The notes: generated from the sequence alone by a model not told the origin. 64,000 nucleotides of DNA from Streptomyces sp. CB02414 (GCF_001905385.1 NZ_LIPF01000008.1:310001-374000); one strand, 5' to 3'. Positions 44,845 to 54,380 are shown, numbered from the stretch's first letter. A program made the numbers and translations.

Positions 44845-45105
44845 ACCCCGCTCCCCGCTCCTGGCTCCCTGGTTCCGGGTGACGCCCCGCACAGCGCGGT
44901 GAAAGCTACCCCACGAGGAAGGGCGGCGGCAGGGGCGCCGAACGCGAGCGGTGCTCAGGTCCGCGCTGGTCAGCGGGAGGAAATGCGCTCACATGGGGAA
45001 GGGTCGGACACGTTCCTGACGTTTGAGTAAGTTTCGGTGCCGTAATCTCCACCGAATCTGTACGACCCGCCTGCCGCCGGTAAGGGGACGGCGTGGCCGT
45101 CTCAC

Positions 45106-45987
45106 CTACCCCAGAGCGGTCCGCCGGGACCGGTGCAGGCGGTCGCCGCCCGCCAGGATCGCGGCCGCCAGGGCGTCTGCCGCGCCCTGCGCCGAGGGAT
45201 GCCGCCTGCCGTGCACCAGTACGAAGTCGACGCGGCCGAGCTCCGGCAGCCCGGCCCGGTCCGGCACCCGCACCAGGCCGGGCGGGATCAGTCCCCGCGA
45301 GTGCGCCATCACGCCGAGGCCGGCGCGAGCCGCCGCGATCAGCCCGTTGAGGCTGCCGCTGGTGCAGGCGACGCGCCACTCGCGGCCCTGCCGCTGCAGG
45401 GCGTCGAAGGCGAGCGCGCGGGTGATGCCCGGCGGCGGGTAGACGATGAGCGGCACCGGACGGTCCGGGTCGATGCGCAGGCGCTCCGCGCCGATCCACA
45501 CCAGCCGGTCGCTCCAGACCGGCTCGCCCCTCGGGTCCTCGGGCCGCCGCTTGGCCAGGACCAAGTCCAGCTTCCCGGCGGCCAGCTGCTCGTGCAGCGT
45601 CCCCGACAGCTCCACCGTCAGCTCCAGGTCGACCTCGGGGTGGTCGTGCCGGAAGCCCTCCAGGATCTCCGGCAGCCGGGTCAGTACGAAGTCCTCGGAC
45701 GCCCCGAACCGCAGCCGCCCGCGCAGCCGCGTACCGGTGAAGAAGGCCGTCGCCTGCTCGTGCACCTCCAGGATCCGGCGTGCGAACCCGAGCATCGCCT
45801 CGCCGTCCTCCGTCAGCTCCACGGAGTGGGTGTCGCGGCTGAAGAGCTGCCGGCCGGCGGCGTCCTCCAGCCGCCGCACGTGCTGGCTCACGGTCGACTG
45901 GCGCAGCCCCAGCCGCCGGGCGGCCTGCGTGAAGCTCAGCGTCTGCGCCACCGACAGGAAAGTGCGCAGGTGCGACGGCTCGTACAT
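45106..45987 (-). CDS. LysR-family transcriptional regulator
   Basis: A 293-residue regulator. The N-terminal winged HTH (MYEPSHLRTFLSVAQTLSFTQAARRLGLRQSTVSQHVRRLED) is followed by a periplasmic-binding-like effector domain. GRLRFGASEDFVLTRLPEILEGFR and GLGVMAHSRGLIPPGLVRVPD are typical of the family. It is divergent from the SBF-like transporter gene with a 158-bp spacer that includes ATCGCTGATCGTGATGGC, which could be an operator. The transporter is the most probable target. Confidence 0.93.
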   Translation of the reverse strand: MYEPSHLRTFLSVAQTLSFTQAARRLGLRQSTVSQHVRRLEDAAGRQLFSRDTHSVELTEDGEAMLGFARRILEVHEQATAFFTGTRLRGRLRFGASEDFVLTRLPEILEGFRHDHPEVDLELTVELSGTLHEQLAAGKLDLVLAKRRPEDPRGEPVWSDRLVWIGAERLRIDPDRPVPLIVYPPPGITRALAFDALQRQGREWRVACTSGSLNGLIAAARAGLGVMAHSRGLIPPGLVRVPDRAGLPELGRVDFVLVHGRRHPSAQGAADALAAAILAGGDRLHRSRRTALG

Positions 45988-46145
45988 GCCGCCAGCCTAT
46001 CGCTGATCGTGATGGCAGTCAGAGCGGTATGCCGGATTCCCGATCGCTGGGCGAGCGAGCAGGATGGAGCGGGAACCCGTGAGCCCCGCGAGGGCGACAG
46101 ACGAGTACGACGAGCAGACCGAGCAGAACAAGTAAGTGGAGCACC

Positions 46146-47192
46146 GTGAGACGCCTGCGACGGCCGCGTTGGATGCCGATCGACCCGTACATCCTGCTGC
46201 TGCTCGGGACGGTGGGCATCGCGGCACTGCTGCCGGCCCGGGGCACCGGCGCGGACGTCGCCTCCGGTGCCTCCACGGCCGCGATCGCCTTCCTCTTCTT
46301 CCTCTACGGGGCCCGGCTGTCCACTCGGGAGGCGATGGACGGCCTGCGGCACTGGCGGCTCCACGTCACCGTGCTGGCCTGCACCTTCGTCGTCTTCCCG
46401 CTGCTGGGCCTCGCCTCGCGGGGACTCGTCCCGGCCTTGCTGACCGACCCCCTCTACCAGGGCCTGCTCTTCCTCACCCTGGTGCCGTCCACCATCCAGT
46501 CGTCGATCGCCTTCACCTCGATCGCCCGCGGCAACGTGCCCGCCGCGATCTGCGCGGGCTCCTTCTCCTCGCTGGTCGGCATCGTCGTGACGCCGCTGCT
46601 GGCGGCCGCGCTGCTGGGCGGCGACGGAGGCGGGTTCTCCGCCGACTCGGTGGTGGAGATCGTGCTGCAACTGCTGGTGCCGTTCGTCGCCGGGCAGGTG
46701 CTGCGCCGCTGGATCGGAGGCTTCGTCGCCCGGCACAAGAAGGTGCTCGGGCTCGTCGACCGAGGCTCGATCCTCCTCGTCGTCTACACGGCGTTCAGCG
46801 AGGGCATGGTCGAGGGTGTCTGGCACCAGGTCAGCCCGGCGCAGATGGCCGGGCTGCTGGCGGTCCAGGCCGTGCTGCTCGCCGTGATGCTGCTGCTGAC
46901 CTGGTACGGGGCGAAGGCGCTGGGGTTCGGCCGGGCGGACCGGATCGCGATCCAGTTCGCCGGGTCGAAGAAGTCCCTCGCCGCCGGACTGCCGATGGCG
47001 AGCGTCCTGTTCGGCGCCCAGGCCTCGCTGGCCGTGCTGCCTCTGATGCTCTTCCACCAGATGCAGCTCATGGTGTGCGCGGTCATCGCCAAGCGCCGGT
47101 CGCACGACCCGGGGGCGGACGCCGAGGCGAGGGCCGCCGATGAGGGGGCCGCCCCTCCCGAACGCGCGGCAGCGGGCACCGGCGACCGCTGA
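46146..47192 (+). CDS. Bile-acid:sodium symporter-like transporter (SBF-like)
   Basis: A 348-residue membrane protein with about ten segments of the PF13593 SBF-like group. The start WMPIDPYILLLLGTVGIAALLPARG, FFLYGARLSTREAMDGLRHWR and VPSTIQSSIAFTSIARGNVPAAIC are typical, with QFAGSKKSLAAGLPMASVLF near the C terminus. The substrate is unknown (organic anions in relatives). The tail of 35 residues is charged and probably cytosolic. GTG start after GTGGAGCACC. The LysR gene is divergent. The stop lies 15 bases from that of the convergent sialidase. Confidence 0.87.
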   Translation: MRRLRRPRWMPIDPYILLLLGTVGIAALLPARGTGADVASGASTAAIAFLFFLYGARLSTREAMDGLRHWRLHVTVLACTFVVFPLLGLASRGLVPALLTDPLYQGLLFLTLVPSTIQSSIAFTSIARGNVPAAICAGSFSSLVGIVVTPLLAAALLGGDGGGFSADSVVEIVLQLLVPFVAGQVLRRWIGGFVARHKKVLGLVDRGSILLVVYTAFSEGMVEGVWHQVSPAQMAGLLAVQAVLLAVMLLLTWYGAKALGFGRADRIAIQFAGSKKSLAAGLPMASVLFGAQASLAVLPLMLFHQMQLMVCAVIAKRRSHDPGADAEARAADEGAAPPERAAAGTGDR

Positions 47193-47207
47193 CCCGGGGC
47201 GGAAGTC

Positions 47208-49094
47208 TCACCCGCCCGGCGCCACCTCGTCCATGGGCAGGTGCAGCACGGTGTTCCCCAGCGCCGAGGGCGGGTTGCCGGCGGCGATCTCCTCGTCGGT
47301 CAGGGCCCGGTTCCACACGTGCACCTCGTCGATCGCGCCGGTGAAGCGGGCCCGGCCGTCGATCCGCTCGCCGATGTGCACACCGAACGGCGAGTAGCGG
47401 CTCACCGAACCGGGAACGTCCGCCGCGCCGGCCGCCGCACCGTCGAGGAACAGGGTCAGCCGGCCACCGCCGCGCCGGAGCGCCAGGTGGTGCCAGCGGC
47501 CGTCGTTGTGGGCACCCTCGGCACGCACCCACGCCGAGCGCGGGGCGGCCCCGCCGTCGCGCGCGGTGATCAGTCCCTGGATCCGGTCGTTGCCGGGCTC
47601 GGCGCGCAACCACACCTGGGGCTGACGGGTGCCGATCCCGCCCATCCACAGCAGCGGCTGCTCCCCGTCGTCCGCCGAGTACCGGAACCACAGCGACGCC
47701 GTGAAGTCCCCGCTCCCCAGCGGCAGCCGCCCGTCGTACGGCAGCCGTACGGCGTCGTCGGCGCCGTCGAGGGCGAGCGCGCCGCCCGCCGCGCCGTCCG
47801 TCGTCCCGGCGCCCCCGAGCACGGCCGCGGGCGCGGCACCGAAGCCGAGGTCGGGGGTGGTGGGGCCGGCGCCCCTGCGTGGCTGGAGCCAGTCCTCGGT
47901 GAAGCGGGCGAAGCGGATCTCGTCCCGGGCGTCCACCGGCCCGGCCTCGTACAGCAGGCCCACCGTCCCGTCGTCGTCCACGGCCGCCATGTCGGAGTAG
48001 CCGGACCAGTCCCGGGTGACGACCGTGCCGCGGTCCACGCTGTCCCAGGTCGCCCCGCCGTCGTAGGAGGAGCGGACGGTCATCGTGCGGCGGCGGTCGG
48101 GATCGGCGGGGGCGGACAGCAGGAGGCGGTCGCCGAGGCGGAGCACGGCGCCCTGCGCCTGCGGGGTGTACAGGTCCGGCAGGGCCCGGAACGGCGCGGC
48201 GAAGCTGTCGCCGCCGTCACGGCTGACGGCCTGGGTGCGGTGGCCGAGGTCGGTGCCGTTCTCCTCCCGGCCGCTGATCAGGAGCGAGCCGTCGGCGCGT
48301 TCGGTGAGGGTGAGTTCGGACGGTTTCTGCCGGAAGGTGCCGTCGGCGGCCACCGGCCAGGTGTCGGTGGCCCCGACCCTCCAGTGCTCGCCACCGTCGT
48401 CGCTGACCACGAGCGCCGCGTGGTTGGCGGTGACCCGGCCGTCGTCCCAGGTCTCCGCGTTGACGCCGATCACCAGCCGCCCGGCGTTGACGCCGCCGGT
48501 GAGCTGGACGCCGTGCACGGGGCCGGTCGCGTACCAGGAGTTCCAGTCGGGCGGCAGGATCTGGGCGCTCAGGTCGCGGGGCGCGGACCAGGTGCGGCCG
48601 TCGTCGTCGCTGTACTGGAGGTGGGGCGTGCGGGCGCAGGGCACCGCGCAGTTGCCGCCGTCCGTGCGGCCCGCGTTGTAGGTCTCGAGCAGCAGGACGC
48701 GCCCGGTGGTGCGGTCGACGACCGGCGCCGGGTTGCCGTGGGTGTCGCCGCCGCCCTCGTTGACGACCTGGAGCGGACCCCAGGTGCGCCCGCCGTCCGT
48801 GGAGCGCTTGACGACGATGTCGATGTCGCCGGCGTCCCCGCAGTCGAGGACGCGCCCCTCGGCGAAGGCCAGCAGGGTGCCCTCCGTCGTCCGCACGATC
48901 GCCGGGATGCGGAAGCAGGCGTAGCCGCCGGGGTCCTGATCGGCCCGGAAGAGAACCCGCTGCTCGAACTCCCCGGCCCTGCTGTGTCCTTCGGCGTGGA
49001 CGGCGGGGGCGGGCAGCACGGAGGCGGCCAGGGCGAACAGGGCGGCGAGGGCGAGCAGGGGGGAGCGTGGACGCGTGCGGGGAGGTGACGGCAT
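47208..49094 (-). CDS. Secreted sialidase (GH33) with LamG-like domain
   Basis: A 628-residue exo-sialidase. Signal peptide about 1-34, then the six-bladed propeller opening with CFRIPAIV (the Arg-triad FRIP motif) and Asp boxes STDGGRTW, SDDDGRTW, SDDGGEHW, SRDGGDSF and SYDGGATW. The C-terminal 220 residues form a LamG/concanavalin-like lectin domain (LALDGADDAVRLPYDGRLPLGSGDFTASLWFRYS). It removes terminal sialic acid or related nonulosonic acids from glycans outside the cell. No sialic-acid transport genes are nearby. Convergent with the transporter gene. Confidence 0.93.
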   Translation of the reverse strand: MPSPPRTRPRSPLLALAALFALAASVLPAPAVHAEGHSRAGEFEQRVLFRADQDPGGYACFRIPAIVRTTEGTLLAFAEGRVLDCGDAGDIDIVVKRSTDGGRTWGPLQVVNEGGGDTHGNPAPVVDRTTGRVLLLETYNAGRTDGGNCAVPCARTPHLQYSDDDGRTWSAPRDLSAQILPPDWNSWYATGPVHGVQLTGGVNAGRLVIGVNAETWDDGRVTANHAALVVSDDGGEHWRVGATDTWPVAADGTFRQKPSELTLTERADGSLLISGREENGTDLGHRTQAVSRDGGDSFAAPFRALPDLYTPQAQGAVLRLGDRLLLSAPADPDRRRTMTVRSSYDGGATWDSVDRGTVVTRDWSGYSDMAAVDDDGTVGLLYEAGPVDARDEIRFARFTEDWLQPRRGAGPTTPDLGFGAAPAAVLGGAGTTDGAAGGALALDGADDAVRLPYDGRLPLGSGDFTASLWFRYSADDGEQPLLWMGGIGTRQPQVWLRAEPGNDRIQGLITARDGGAAPRSAWVRAEGAHNDGRWHHLALRRGGGRLTLFLDGAAAGAADVPGSVSRYSPFGVHIGERIDGRARFTGAIDEVHVWNRALTDEEIAAGNPPSALGNTVLHLPMDEVAPGG

Positions 49095-49246
49095 GGAGCG
49101 GTCTGCCCTTCAGGCGGCTGGTCGGAGCCGGTCGTCAGGGCATCAGTAGATCAGGGCGTCAGGTGTCTGATACATCCCATTCGATCACTCGCGTGTCGCC
49201 GGACGGCGCGCCCGGCGCACCGGCGCCGGGGACCGCGGGGAGCCGG

Positions 49247-50095
49247 TCAGCCCCGGGCGGCCGCGGCCGCGAGGACGACGCGGTCCTCACCCGCGTACAC
49301 GTTCATGGAGTCGCCGCGCAGGAAGCCCACCAGGGTCAGTCCCGTCTCGGCGGCCAGGTCCACCGCGAGCGAGGACGGCGCCGACACGGCGGCCAGCACC
49401 GGGATGCCCGCCATCACGGCCTTCTGCGCCAGCTCGAACGAGGCCCGGCCGGACACCAGCAGCACCGACCGGGACAGCGGCAGGTCCCCGTTCCGCAGGG
49501 CGCGGCCGACCAGCTTGTCGACCGCGTTGTGCCGGCCCACGTCCTCCCGTACGTCCACCAGTTCGCCGCCCTCGTCGAACAGGGCCGCCGCGTGCAGGCC
49601 CCCGGTGCGGTCGAAGACCCGTTGGGCCGCGCGCAGCCGGTCGGGCAGGCTCGCCAGCAGTCCGGGGGCGACGCGGACCGGGGGAGTGTCGGCGATGGGC
49701 CAGCGGGCCGTCGTGCGCACCGCGTCCAGGCTCGCCTTGCCGCACAGGCCGCAGGAGGACGTGGTGTAGACGTTCCGCTCCAGGGTGATGTCCGGCACCG
49801 GCACGTGCCCGGCGGTCCGCACGTCCACCACGTTGTACGTGTTCGATCCGTCCTCCGTCGCGCCCGCGCAGTAGACGATGTTCCGCAGGTCGTCCTGCCC
49901 GGCGAGCACCCCCTCGCTCACCAGGAAACCGGCCGCCAGCGCGAAGTCGTCGCCCGGGGTGCGCATCGTGATCGCGAGGGGCTTGCCGTTCAGCCGGATC
50001 TCCAGCGGTTCCTCGGCGACGAGCGTGTCCGGCCGGGTGGAGACCGCCCCGCCCCGGATGCGGATGACCTTGCGTCGTTCCGTGACTCGTCCCAT
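49247..50095 (-). CDS. fdhD: Formate dehydrogenase accessory sulfurtransferase FdhD
   Basis: A 282-residue FdhD. SSCGLCGKASLDAV holds the conserved CxxC, and LHAAALFDEGGELVDVREDVGRHNAVDKLVGRAL and LVSGRASFELAQKAVMAGIPVLAAVSAPSSLAVDLA are hallmark blocks. FdhD transfers sulfur from IscS to the Mo-bis-MGD cofactor of formate dehydrogenases. No formate dehydrogenase gene is in the window. The ATG at 50095 (MGRVTERRKVIRIRGG) matches the usual FdhD start; an ATG 9 bases upstream is possible. It is divergent from an OFA-type MFS transporter, a frequent neighbour in actinobacteria, fitting formate metabolism. Confidence 0.95.
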   Translation of the reverse strand: MGRVTERRKVIRIRGGAVSTRPDTLVAEEPLEIRLNGKPLAITMRTPGDDFALAAGFLVSEGVLAGQDDLRNIVYCAGATEDGSNTYNVVDVRTAGHVPVPDITLERNVYTTSSCGLCGKASLDAVRTTARWPIADTPPVRVAPGLLASLPDRLRAAQRVFDRTGGLHAAALFDEGGELVDVREDVGRHNAVDKLVGRALRNGDLPLSRSVLLVSGRASFELAQKAVMAGIPVLAAVSAPSSLAVDLAAETGLTLVGFLRGDSMNVYAGEDRVVLAAAAARG

Positions 50096-50197
50096 GTGTG
50101 TCATTGTCCCGCACGTGGAGGGCGAGGTCGCAGCCCGCACCGCGGTACCCGCACATGTCTTCTCAACCGCTTTCCATGTGCCTACGGTTGGGGACCC

Positions 50198-51538
50198 ATG
50201 AGTCCCCCCGTCGCACCCCCGGGCTGGAGCCGCTGGCTCGTTCCCCCCGCCGCACTCTCCGTCCACCTCTCCATCGGCCAGGCCTACGCCTGGTCCGTGT
50301 TCAAGCCGCCCCTGGAGTCCGCGCTCGGCCTCAGCGGCACGCAGAGCGCACTGCCCTTCCAGCTCGGCATCGTCATGCTCGGGCTGTCCGCCGCCTTCGG
50401 CGGCACACTCGTGGAACGGCACGGCCCGCGCTGGGCGATGACCGTCGCCCTGGTCTGCTTCTCGTCCGGCTTCCTGCTCTCCGCGCTCGGCGCGGCGGTG
50501 GAGCAGTACTGGCTGATCGTCCTCGGCTACGGCTTCGTCGGCGGCATCGGCCTGGGCATCGGCTACATCTCGCCGGTCTCGACACTCATCAAGTGGTTTC
50601 CGGACCGCCCCGGCATGGCCACCGGCATCGCCATCATGGGCTTCGGCGGCGGCGCGCTCATCGCCTCGCCCTGGTCCGCGCAGATGCTGAAGTCCTTCGG
50701 CACCGACAACTCCGGCATCGCCCTCGCCTTCCTCGTGCACGGACTCGCGTACGCCGTCTTCATGCTCCTGGGCGTGCTGCTGGTGCGGGTACCGCGCCCG
50801 AAGGAACGGGCGGACGGCGAACCGGCCGCCCTCGAAGGCGTCCAGGTCTCGGCGCGCGGCGCCATGCGCACCCCGCAGTTCTGGCTGCTGTGGGTCGTGC
50901 TCTGCATGAACGTCACGGCCGGCATCGGCATCCTGGAGAAGGCCGCGCCGATGATCACCGACTTCTTCGCCGACACCTCCGCACCGGTCTCGGTGACGGC
51001 CGCCGCCGGGTTCGTGGCACTGCTGTCGGCGGCCAACATGGCGGGCCGCATCGGCTGGTCCTCGGCCTCCGACCTCATCGGACGCAAGAACATCTACCGT
51101 GTCTACCTGGGCGTCGGCGCGCTGATGTACACGCTCGTCGCCCTGTTCGGCGACTCCTCCAAGCCGCTGTTCGTGCTGTGCGCCCTCGTGGTCCTCTCCT
51201 TCTACGGCGGCGGCTTCGCCGCGGCCCCCGCCTATCTGAAGGACCTCTTCGGCACCTACCAGGTCGGCGCGATCCACGGCCGGCTGCTGACCGCCTGGTC
51301 CGCGGCCGGCGTCCTCGGGCCGCTGATCGTGAACTGGATCGCCGACCGGCAGGAGGAGGCCGGCAAGCACGGCGCCGCCCTGTACGGAACGTCCTTCGTC
51401 ATCATGATCGGGCTGCTGGTCGTCGGCTTCGTCGCCAACGAACTCGTCCGCCCCGTCCACCCCCGCCACCACGTGTCCGCCGCCCCGGCGCGGAAGGAGG
51501 CCGTCGATGTCCCGCGACAGCAGCCAGAGTCCGCCTGA
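50198..51538 (+). CDS. OFA-family MFS transporter (oxalate/formate antiporter-like)
   Basis: A 446-residue, 12-span MFS protein of the oxalate:formate antiporter family. WSRWLVPPAALSVHLSIGQAYAWSVFKPPLE at the N terminus, YGFVGGIGLGIGYISPVSTLIKWFPDRPGMATGIAIMGFGGGAL and AAAPAYLKDLFGTYQVGAIHGRLLTAWSAAGVLGPL are typical of OFA members. Formate, oxalate or another organic acid is the likely substrate. The start is the ATG after TTGGGGACCC. A TACGGT -10 with a weak TTCTCA -35 at 17-bp spacing lies just upstream, giving a very short leader. Its 3' end overlaps the start of a small membrane protein gene. Confidence 0.9.
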   Translation: MSPPVAPPGWSRWLVPPAALSVHLSIGQAYAWSVFKPPLESALGLSGTQSALPFQLGIVMLGLSAAFGGTLVERHGPRWAMTVALVCFSSGFLLSALGAAVEQYWLIVLGYGFVGGIGLGIGYISPVSTLIKWFPDRPGMATGIAIMGFGGGALIASPWSAQMLKSFGTDNSGIALAFLVHGLAYAVFMLLGVLLVRVPRPKERADGEPAALEGVQVSARGAMRTPQFWLLWVVLCMNVTAGIGILEKAAPMITDFFADTSAPVSVTAAAGFVALLSAANMAGRIGWSSASDLIGRKNIYRVYLGVGALMYTLVALFGDSSKPLFVLCALVVLSFYGGGFAAAPAYLKDLFGTYQVGAIHGRLLTAWSAAGVLGPLIVNWIADRQEEAGKHGAALYGTSFVIMIGLLVVGFVANELVRPVHPRHHVSAAPARKEAVDVPRQQPESA

Positions 51539-51650
51539 CCTGCCTTCCCGGCGGCCGCTGATCGCCTTCACGTGGCTGTGGGTGGGGGCGCCGCTCGGCT
51601 ACGGTCTGTACGAACTCGTCCGCAAGGCCACCCAGCTGTTCACCGGGTGA
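51507..51650 (+). CDS. Small membrane partner of the OFA-type MFS transporter (47 aa)
   Basis: A 47-residue open frame in another frame, starting inside the last 32 bases of the transporter gene. It begins MSRDSSQSPPDLPSRRPLIA and continues FTWLWVGAPLGYGLYELVRK. GGAAGGAGG sits directly before the ATG. One membrane span with Trp and Gly-Tyr-Gly ahead of the basic C terminus matches the small subunits that accompany OFA transporters in NCBI families (MFS transporter small subunit). It was recognised by reading the overlap; no search was run. Confidence 0.8.
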   Translation: MSRDSSQSPPDLPSRRPLIAFTWLWVGAPLGYGLYELVRKATQLFTG

Positions 51651-51787
51651 CGCCCGAGAAGCCTCCGGGATGCTGACCGAAGCCGACAAGGCGGACGCCC
51701 GTTTCCTGTCGCTTCACCTGCCCTCGTACCCGTCGGTCACTGATCACACTGGTGGATCCCGTACCCGAGGCAGCGAGGACTCCACCC

Positions 51788-52738
51788 ATGCACCACGGCT
51801 CCCGCATCACCGCCGTCGGCCACTACCAGCCCGCCGGAATCCTCACCAACGAGGACCTGGCGGGCATGGTCGACACCAGCGACGAGTGGATCAGGAGCCG
51901 GGTCGGCATTCACTCCCGCCGTATCGCCGGGCCCGACGAGCCGGTCGACGAGCTGGCCGGCCACGCCGCCGCCAAGGCGCTCGCGGCGGCCGGGGCGACG
52001 CCTGCCGACGTGGACATGGTGGTGGTCGCCACCTCCACCGCGATCGACCGCTCCCCGAACACCGCCGCCCGCGTCGCGGCCCGCCTCGGCATTCCCGGGC
52101 CCGCCGCGCTGGACGTGAACGTGGTGTGCGCGGGCTTCACCCACGCCCTGGCCACCGCCGACCACGCCGTCCGGGCCGGCTCGGCGAACCGGGCGCTGGT
52201 CATCGGCGCCGACAAGATGTCCGAGGTGACCGACTGGTCGGACCGCACCACCTGCGTGCTGGTCGGCGACGGGGCGGGGGCGGTAGTGGTGGAGGCCTGC
52301 GCGCCGGACGAGGAGGCCGGGGTCGGGCCCGTGCTGTGGGGGTCGGTGCCCGAGATGGGCAACGCGGTCCGCATCGAGGGCACTCCGCCGAGGTTCGCGC
52401 AGGAGGGCCAGAGCGTCTACCGCTGGGCCACCACGAAGCTGCCCGCCATCGCCCGCCAGGCCTGCGAGCGGTCCGGGCTCGCACCCGCCGACCTCGCCGC
52501 GGTCGTCCTGCACCAGGCCAACCTGCGCATCATCGAACCCCTCGCCGCGAAGATCGGCGCCGTGAACGCCGTCGTCGCCCGCGACGTCGTGGAGTCCGGC
52601 AACACCTCGGCGGCGAGCATCCCCCTCGCCCTCTCCAAGCTGGTCGAGCGGGGCGAGATCACCACCGGCGACCCGGTGCTGCTCTTCGGCTTCGGCGGCA
52701 ACCTCTCCTACGCCGGACAGGTCGTCCGCTGCCCCTGA
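51788..52738 (+). CDS. FabH-like beta-ketoacyl-ACP synthase III
   Basis: A 316-residue thiolase-fold condensing enzyme with the Cys-His-Asn triad: VVCAGFTHAL, VLHQANLRII and ESGNTSAASI. TSDEWIRSRVGIHSRRIA and LLFGFGGNLSYAGQVVR are FabH blocks. It condenses a short acyl-CoA starter with malonyl-ACP to begin fatty acid or polyketide synthesis. Streptomycetes carry several such paralogues, and this one is outside the main fab operon. The ATG at 51788 has GAGGACTCCACCC in front. No other lipid genes adjoin it; a terminator follows. Confidence 0.92.
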   Translation: MHHGSRITAVGHYQPAGILTNEDLAGMVDTSDEWIRSRVGIHSRRIAGPDEPVDELAGHAAAKALAAAGATPADVDMVVVATSTAIDRSPNTAARVAARLGIPGPAALDVNVVCAGFTHALATADHAVRAGSANRALVIGADKMSEVTDWSDRTTCVLVGDGAGAVVVEACAPDEEAGVGPVLWGSVPEMGNAVRIEGTPPRFAQEGQSVYRWATTKLPAIARQACERSGLAPADLAAVVLHQANLRIIEPLAAKIGAVNAVVARDVVESGNTSAASIPLALSKLVERGEITTGDPVLLFGFGGNLSYAGQVVRCP

Positions 52739-53039
52739 ACACCGCCTGCCGGGCCGGGATCAGTGCCACGCGCGCGGTGAAGCGCAGGGATCGCGGAGGA
52801 AAACACGAGGTCAGCGGCTGTGCACGGGCCGCCCGGCGGGATGGCCGGGCGGCCCTGTCGCGTCCCTGGCCCCCGAACACCCGACTCGCCTTTGTCCACT
52901 CAGTGGAGAAAGTTCGCAGGAATTCGTGCGTGACTTCTTCCCACGCCGGGCGCCCACTGCTACGTTCCCTCCGAAAGCAAGCCAAGGAACGTGGCCGGAA
53001 ACCGGTACACTCAAGGCCGATTGAGGCGGGGAGGGGCTC
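52739..53039 (+). promoter_or_regulatory. Spacer between FabH-like and ROK genes
   Basis: This 301-bp spacer has no gene. It contains the terminator at 52826-52855, a short palindrome CCACTCAGTGG (52896-52906) that could be an operator, and the GGGAGGGG ribosome site of the ROK gene. Confidence 0.4.
52826..52855 (+). terminator. 12-bp stem-loop after the FabH-like gene
   Basis: The arms GGGCCGCCCGGC (52826-52837) and GCCGGGCGGCCC (52844-52855) pair perfectly around a 6-nt loop. It lies 88 bases after the stop. Confidence 0.75.
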
Positions 53040-54230
53040 GTGAGACGCATGACCGCACGACCCGCCAACACCCACCAGGCGCGACTGCTCCAGTTGCTGC
53101 GCGACTCGGGACCCAACTCCCGTGCCCAGCTCGGCGACCAGGTCGACCTCTCCCGGTCGAAGCTGGCCGTCGAGGTGGACCGGCTGCTGGAGACCGGGCT
53201 GGTCGTGGCCGACGGGCTCGCCGCCTCGCGCGGCGGACGCCGAAGCCACAACGTCCGGCTCAACCCCGAACTGCGCTTCCTCGGCGTCGACATCGGCGCG
53301 ACCTCGGTCGACGTCGCCGTCACCAACGCCGAGCTGGAGATCCTCGGGCACATCAACCAGCCCATGGACGTACGCGAGGGACCGGTCGCGGTCTTCGAGC
53401 AGGTGCTGTCCATGGCCGCCAAGCTGCGTGCCTCGGGGCTCGCGGAGGGTTTCGACGGCGCCGGCATCGGCGTCCCGGGGCCGGTCCGCTTCCCCGAGGG
53501 CGTGCCGGTGGCCCCGCCGATCATGCCGGGCTGGGACGGCTTCCCCGTGCGGGAGGCGCTCAGCCAGGAACTCGGCTGCCCGGTCATGGTCGACAACGAC
53601 GTGAACCTGATGGCGCTGGGGGAGCAGCACGCGGGCGTCGCCCGCACCGTGCACGACTTCCTCGTCGTCAAGATCGGTACCGGCATCGGCTGCGGCATCG
53701 TCGTCGGCGGTGAGGTCTACCGCGGTACGACGGGCAGCGCGGGCGACATCGGGCACATCCAGGCCGTGCCCGACGGACGTCAGTGCGCCTGTGGCAACCG
53801 GGGCTGCCTGGAGGCCCACTTCAGCGGCGCGGCCCTGGCCCGCGACGCCACCGAGGCCGCCCAGCAGGGACTGTCGGCCGAACTCGCGGGCCGGCTGGAG
53901 GCGAGCGGGGGCCTCAGCGCCGCCGACGTCGCCGCAGCGGCCGCCGCGGGCGACGCCACCGCGCTCGACCTGATCCGGGAGGGCGGCCGGAGCACCGGCC
54001 AGGTCATCGCCGGACTGGTCAGCTTCTTCAACCCGGGCCTGGTGGTGATCGGCGGCGGGGTGACCGGCCTCGGCCACAACCTGCTCGCCGCGATCCGCAC
54101 CCAGGTCTACCGCCAGTCGCTGCCGCTGGCGACCGGCAACCTGCCCATCGTCCTGGGCGAGCTGGGCCCCTCCGCCGGAGTCATCGGCGGAGCCCGGCTG
54201 ATCAGCGACCACCTGTTCTCACCCGCGTAG
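53040..54230 (+). CDS. ROK-family transcriptional regulator of the sugar ABC locus
   Basis: A 396-residue ROK repressor. The N-terminal winged HTH (about 10-65: TARPANTHQARLLQLLRDSGPNSRAQLGDQVDLSRSKL) is followed by a sugar-kinase-like fold with the ATP-phosphate motif VDIGATSVDVAVT, GIGVPGPVRFPEG and the zinc motif CACGNRGCLEAH. This class binds a sugar and controls the adjacent transporter. The GTG is behind GGGAGGGGCTC. It probably represses the ABC-dehydrogenase-isomerase operon downstream. Confidence 0.93.
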   Translation: MRRMTARPANTHQARLLQLLRDSGPNSRAQLGDQVDLSRSKLAVEVDRLLETGLVVADGLAASRGGRRSHNVRLNPELRFLGVDIGATSVDVAVTNAELEILGHINQPMDVREGPVAVFEQVLSMAAKLRASGLAEGFDGAGIGVPGPVRFPEGVPVAPPIMPGWDGFPVREALSQELGCPVMVDNDVNLMALGEQHAGVARTVHDFLVVKIGTGIGCGIVVGGEVYRGTTGSAGDIGHIQAVPDGRQCACGNRGCLEAHFSGAALARDATEAAQQGLSAELAGRLEASGGLSAADVAAAAAAGDATALDLIREGGRSTGQVIAGLVSFFNPGLVVIGGGVTGLGHNLLAAIRTQVYRQSLPLATGNLPIVLGELGPSAGVIGGARLISDHLFSPA

Positions 54231-54380
54231 GCACCGTCCGCCTTCACGGGCCGCACAGCGCCACCCGGCACACCGCCCTACCCCGGTATGCCCTGTTACA
54301 TCCCGTCCTGTCCAAGATCCGCTCAGCCCTGCCCTGCTCTGCCCTGACACCGGCCCGCATGCCCGCCGAGGGGACCTCAC

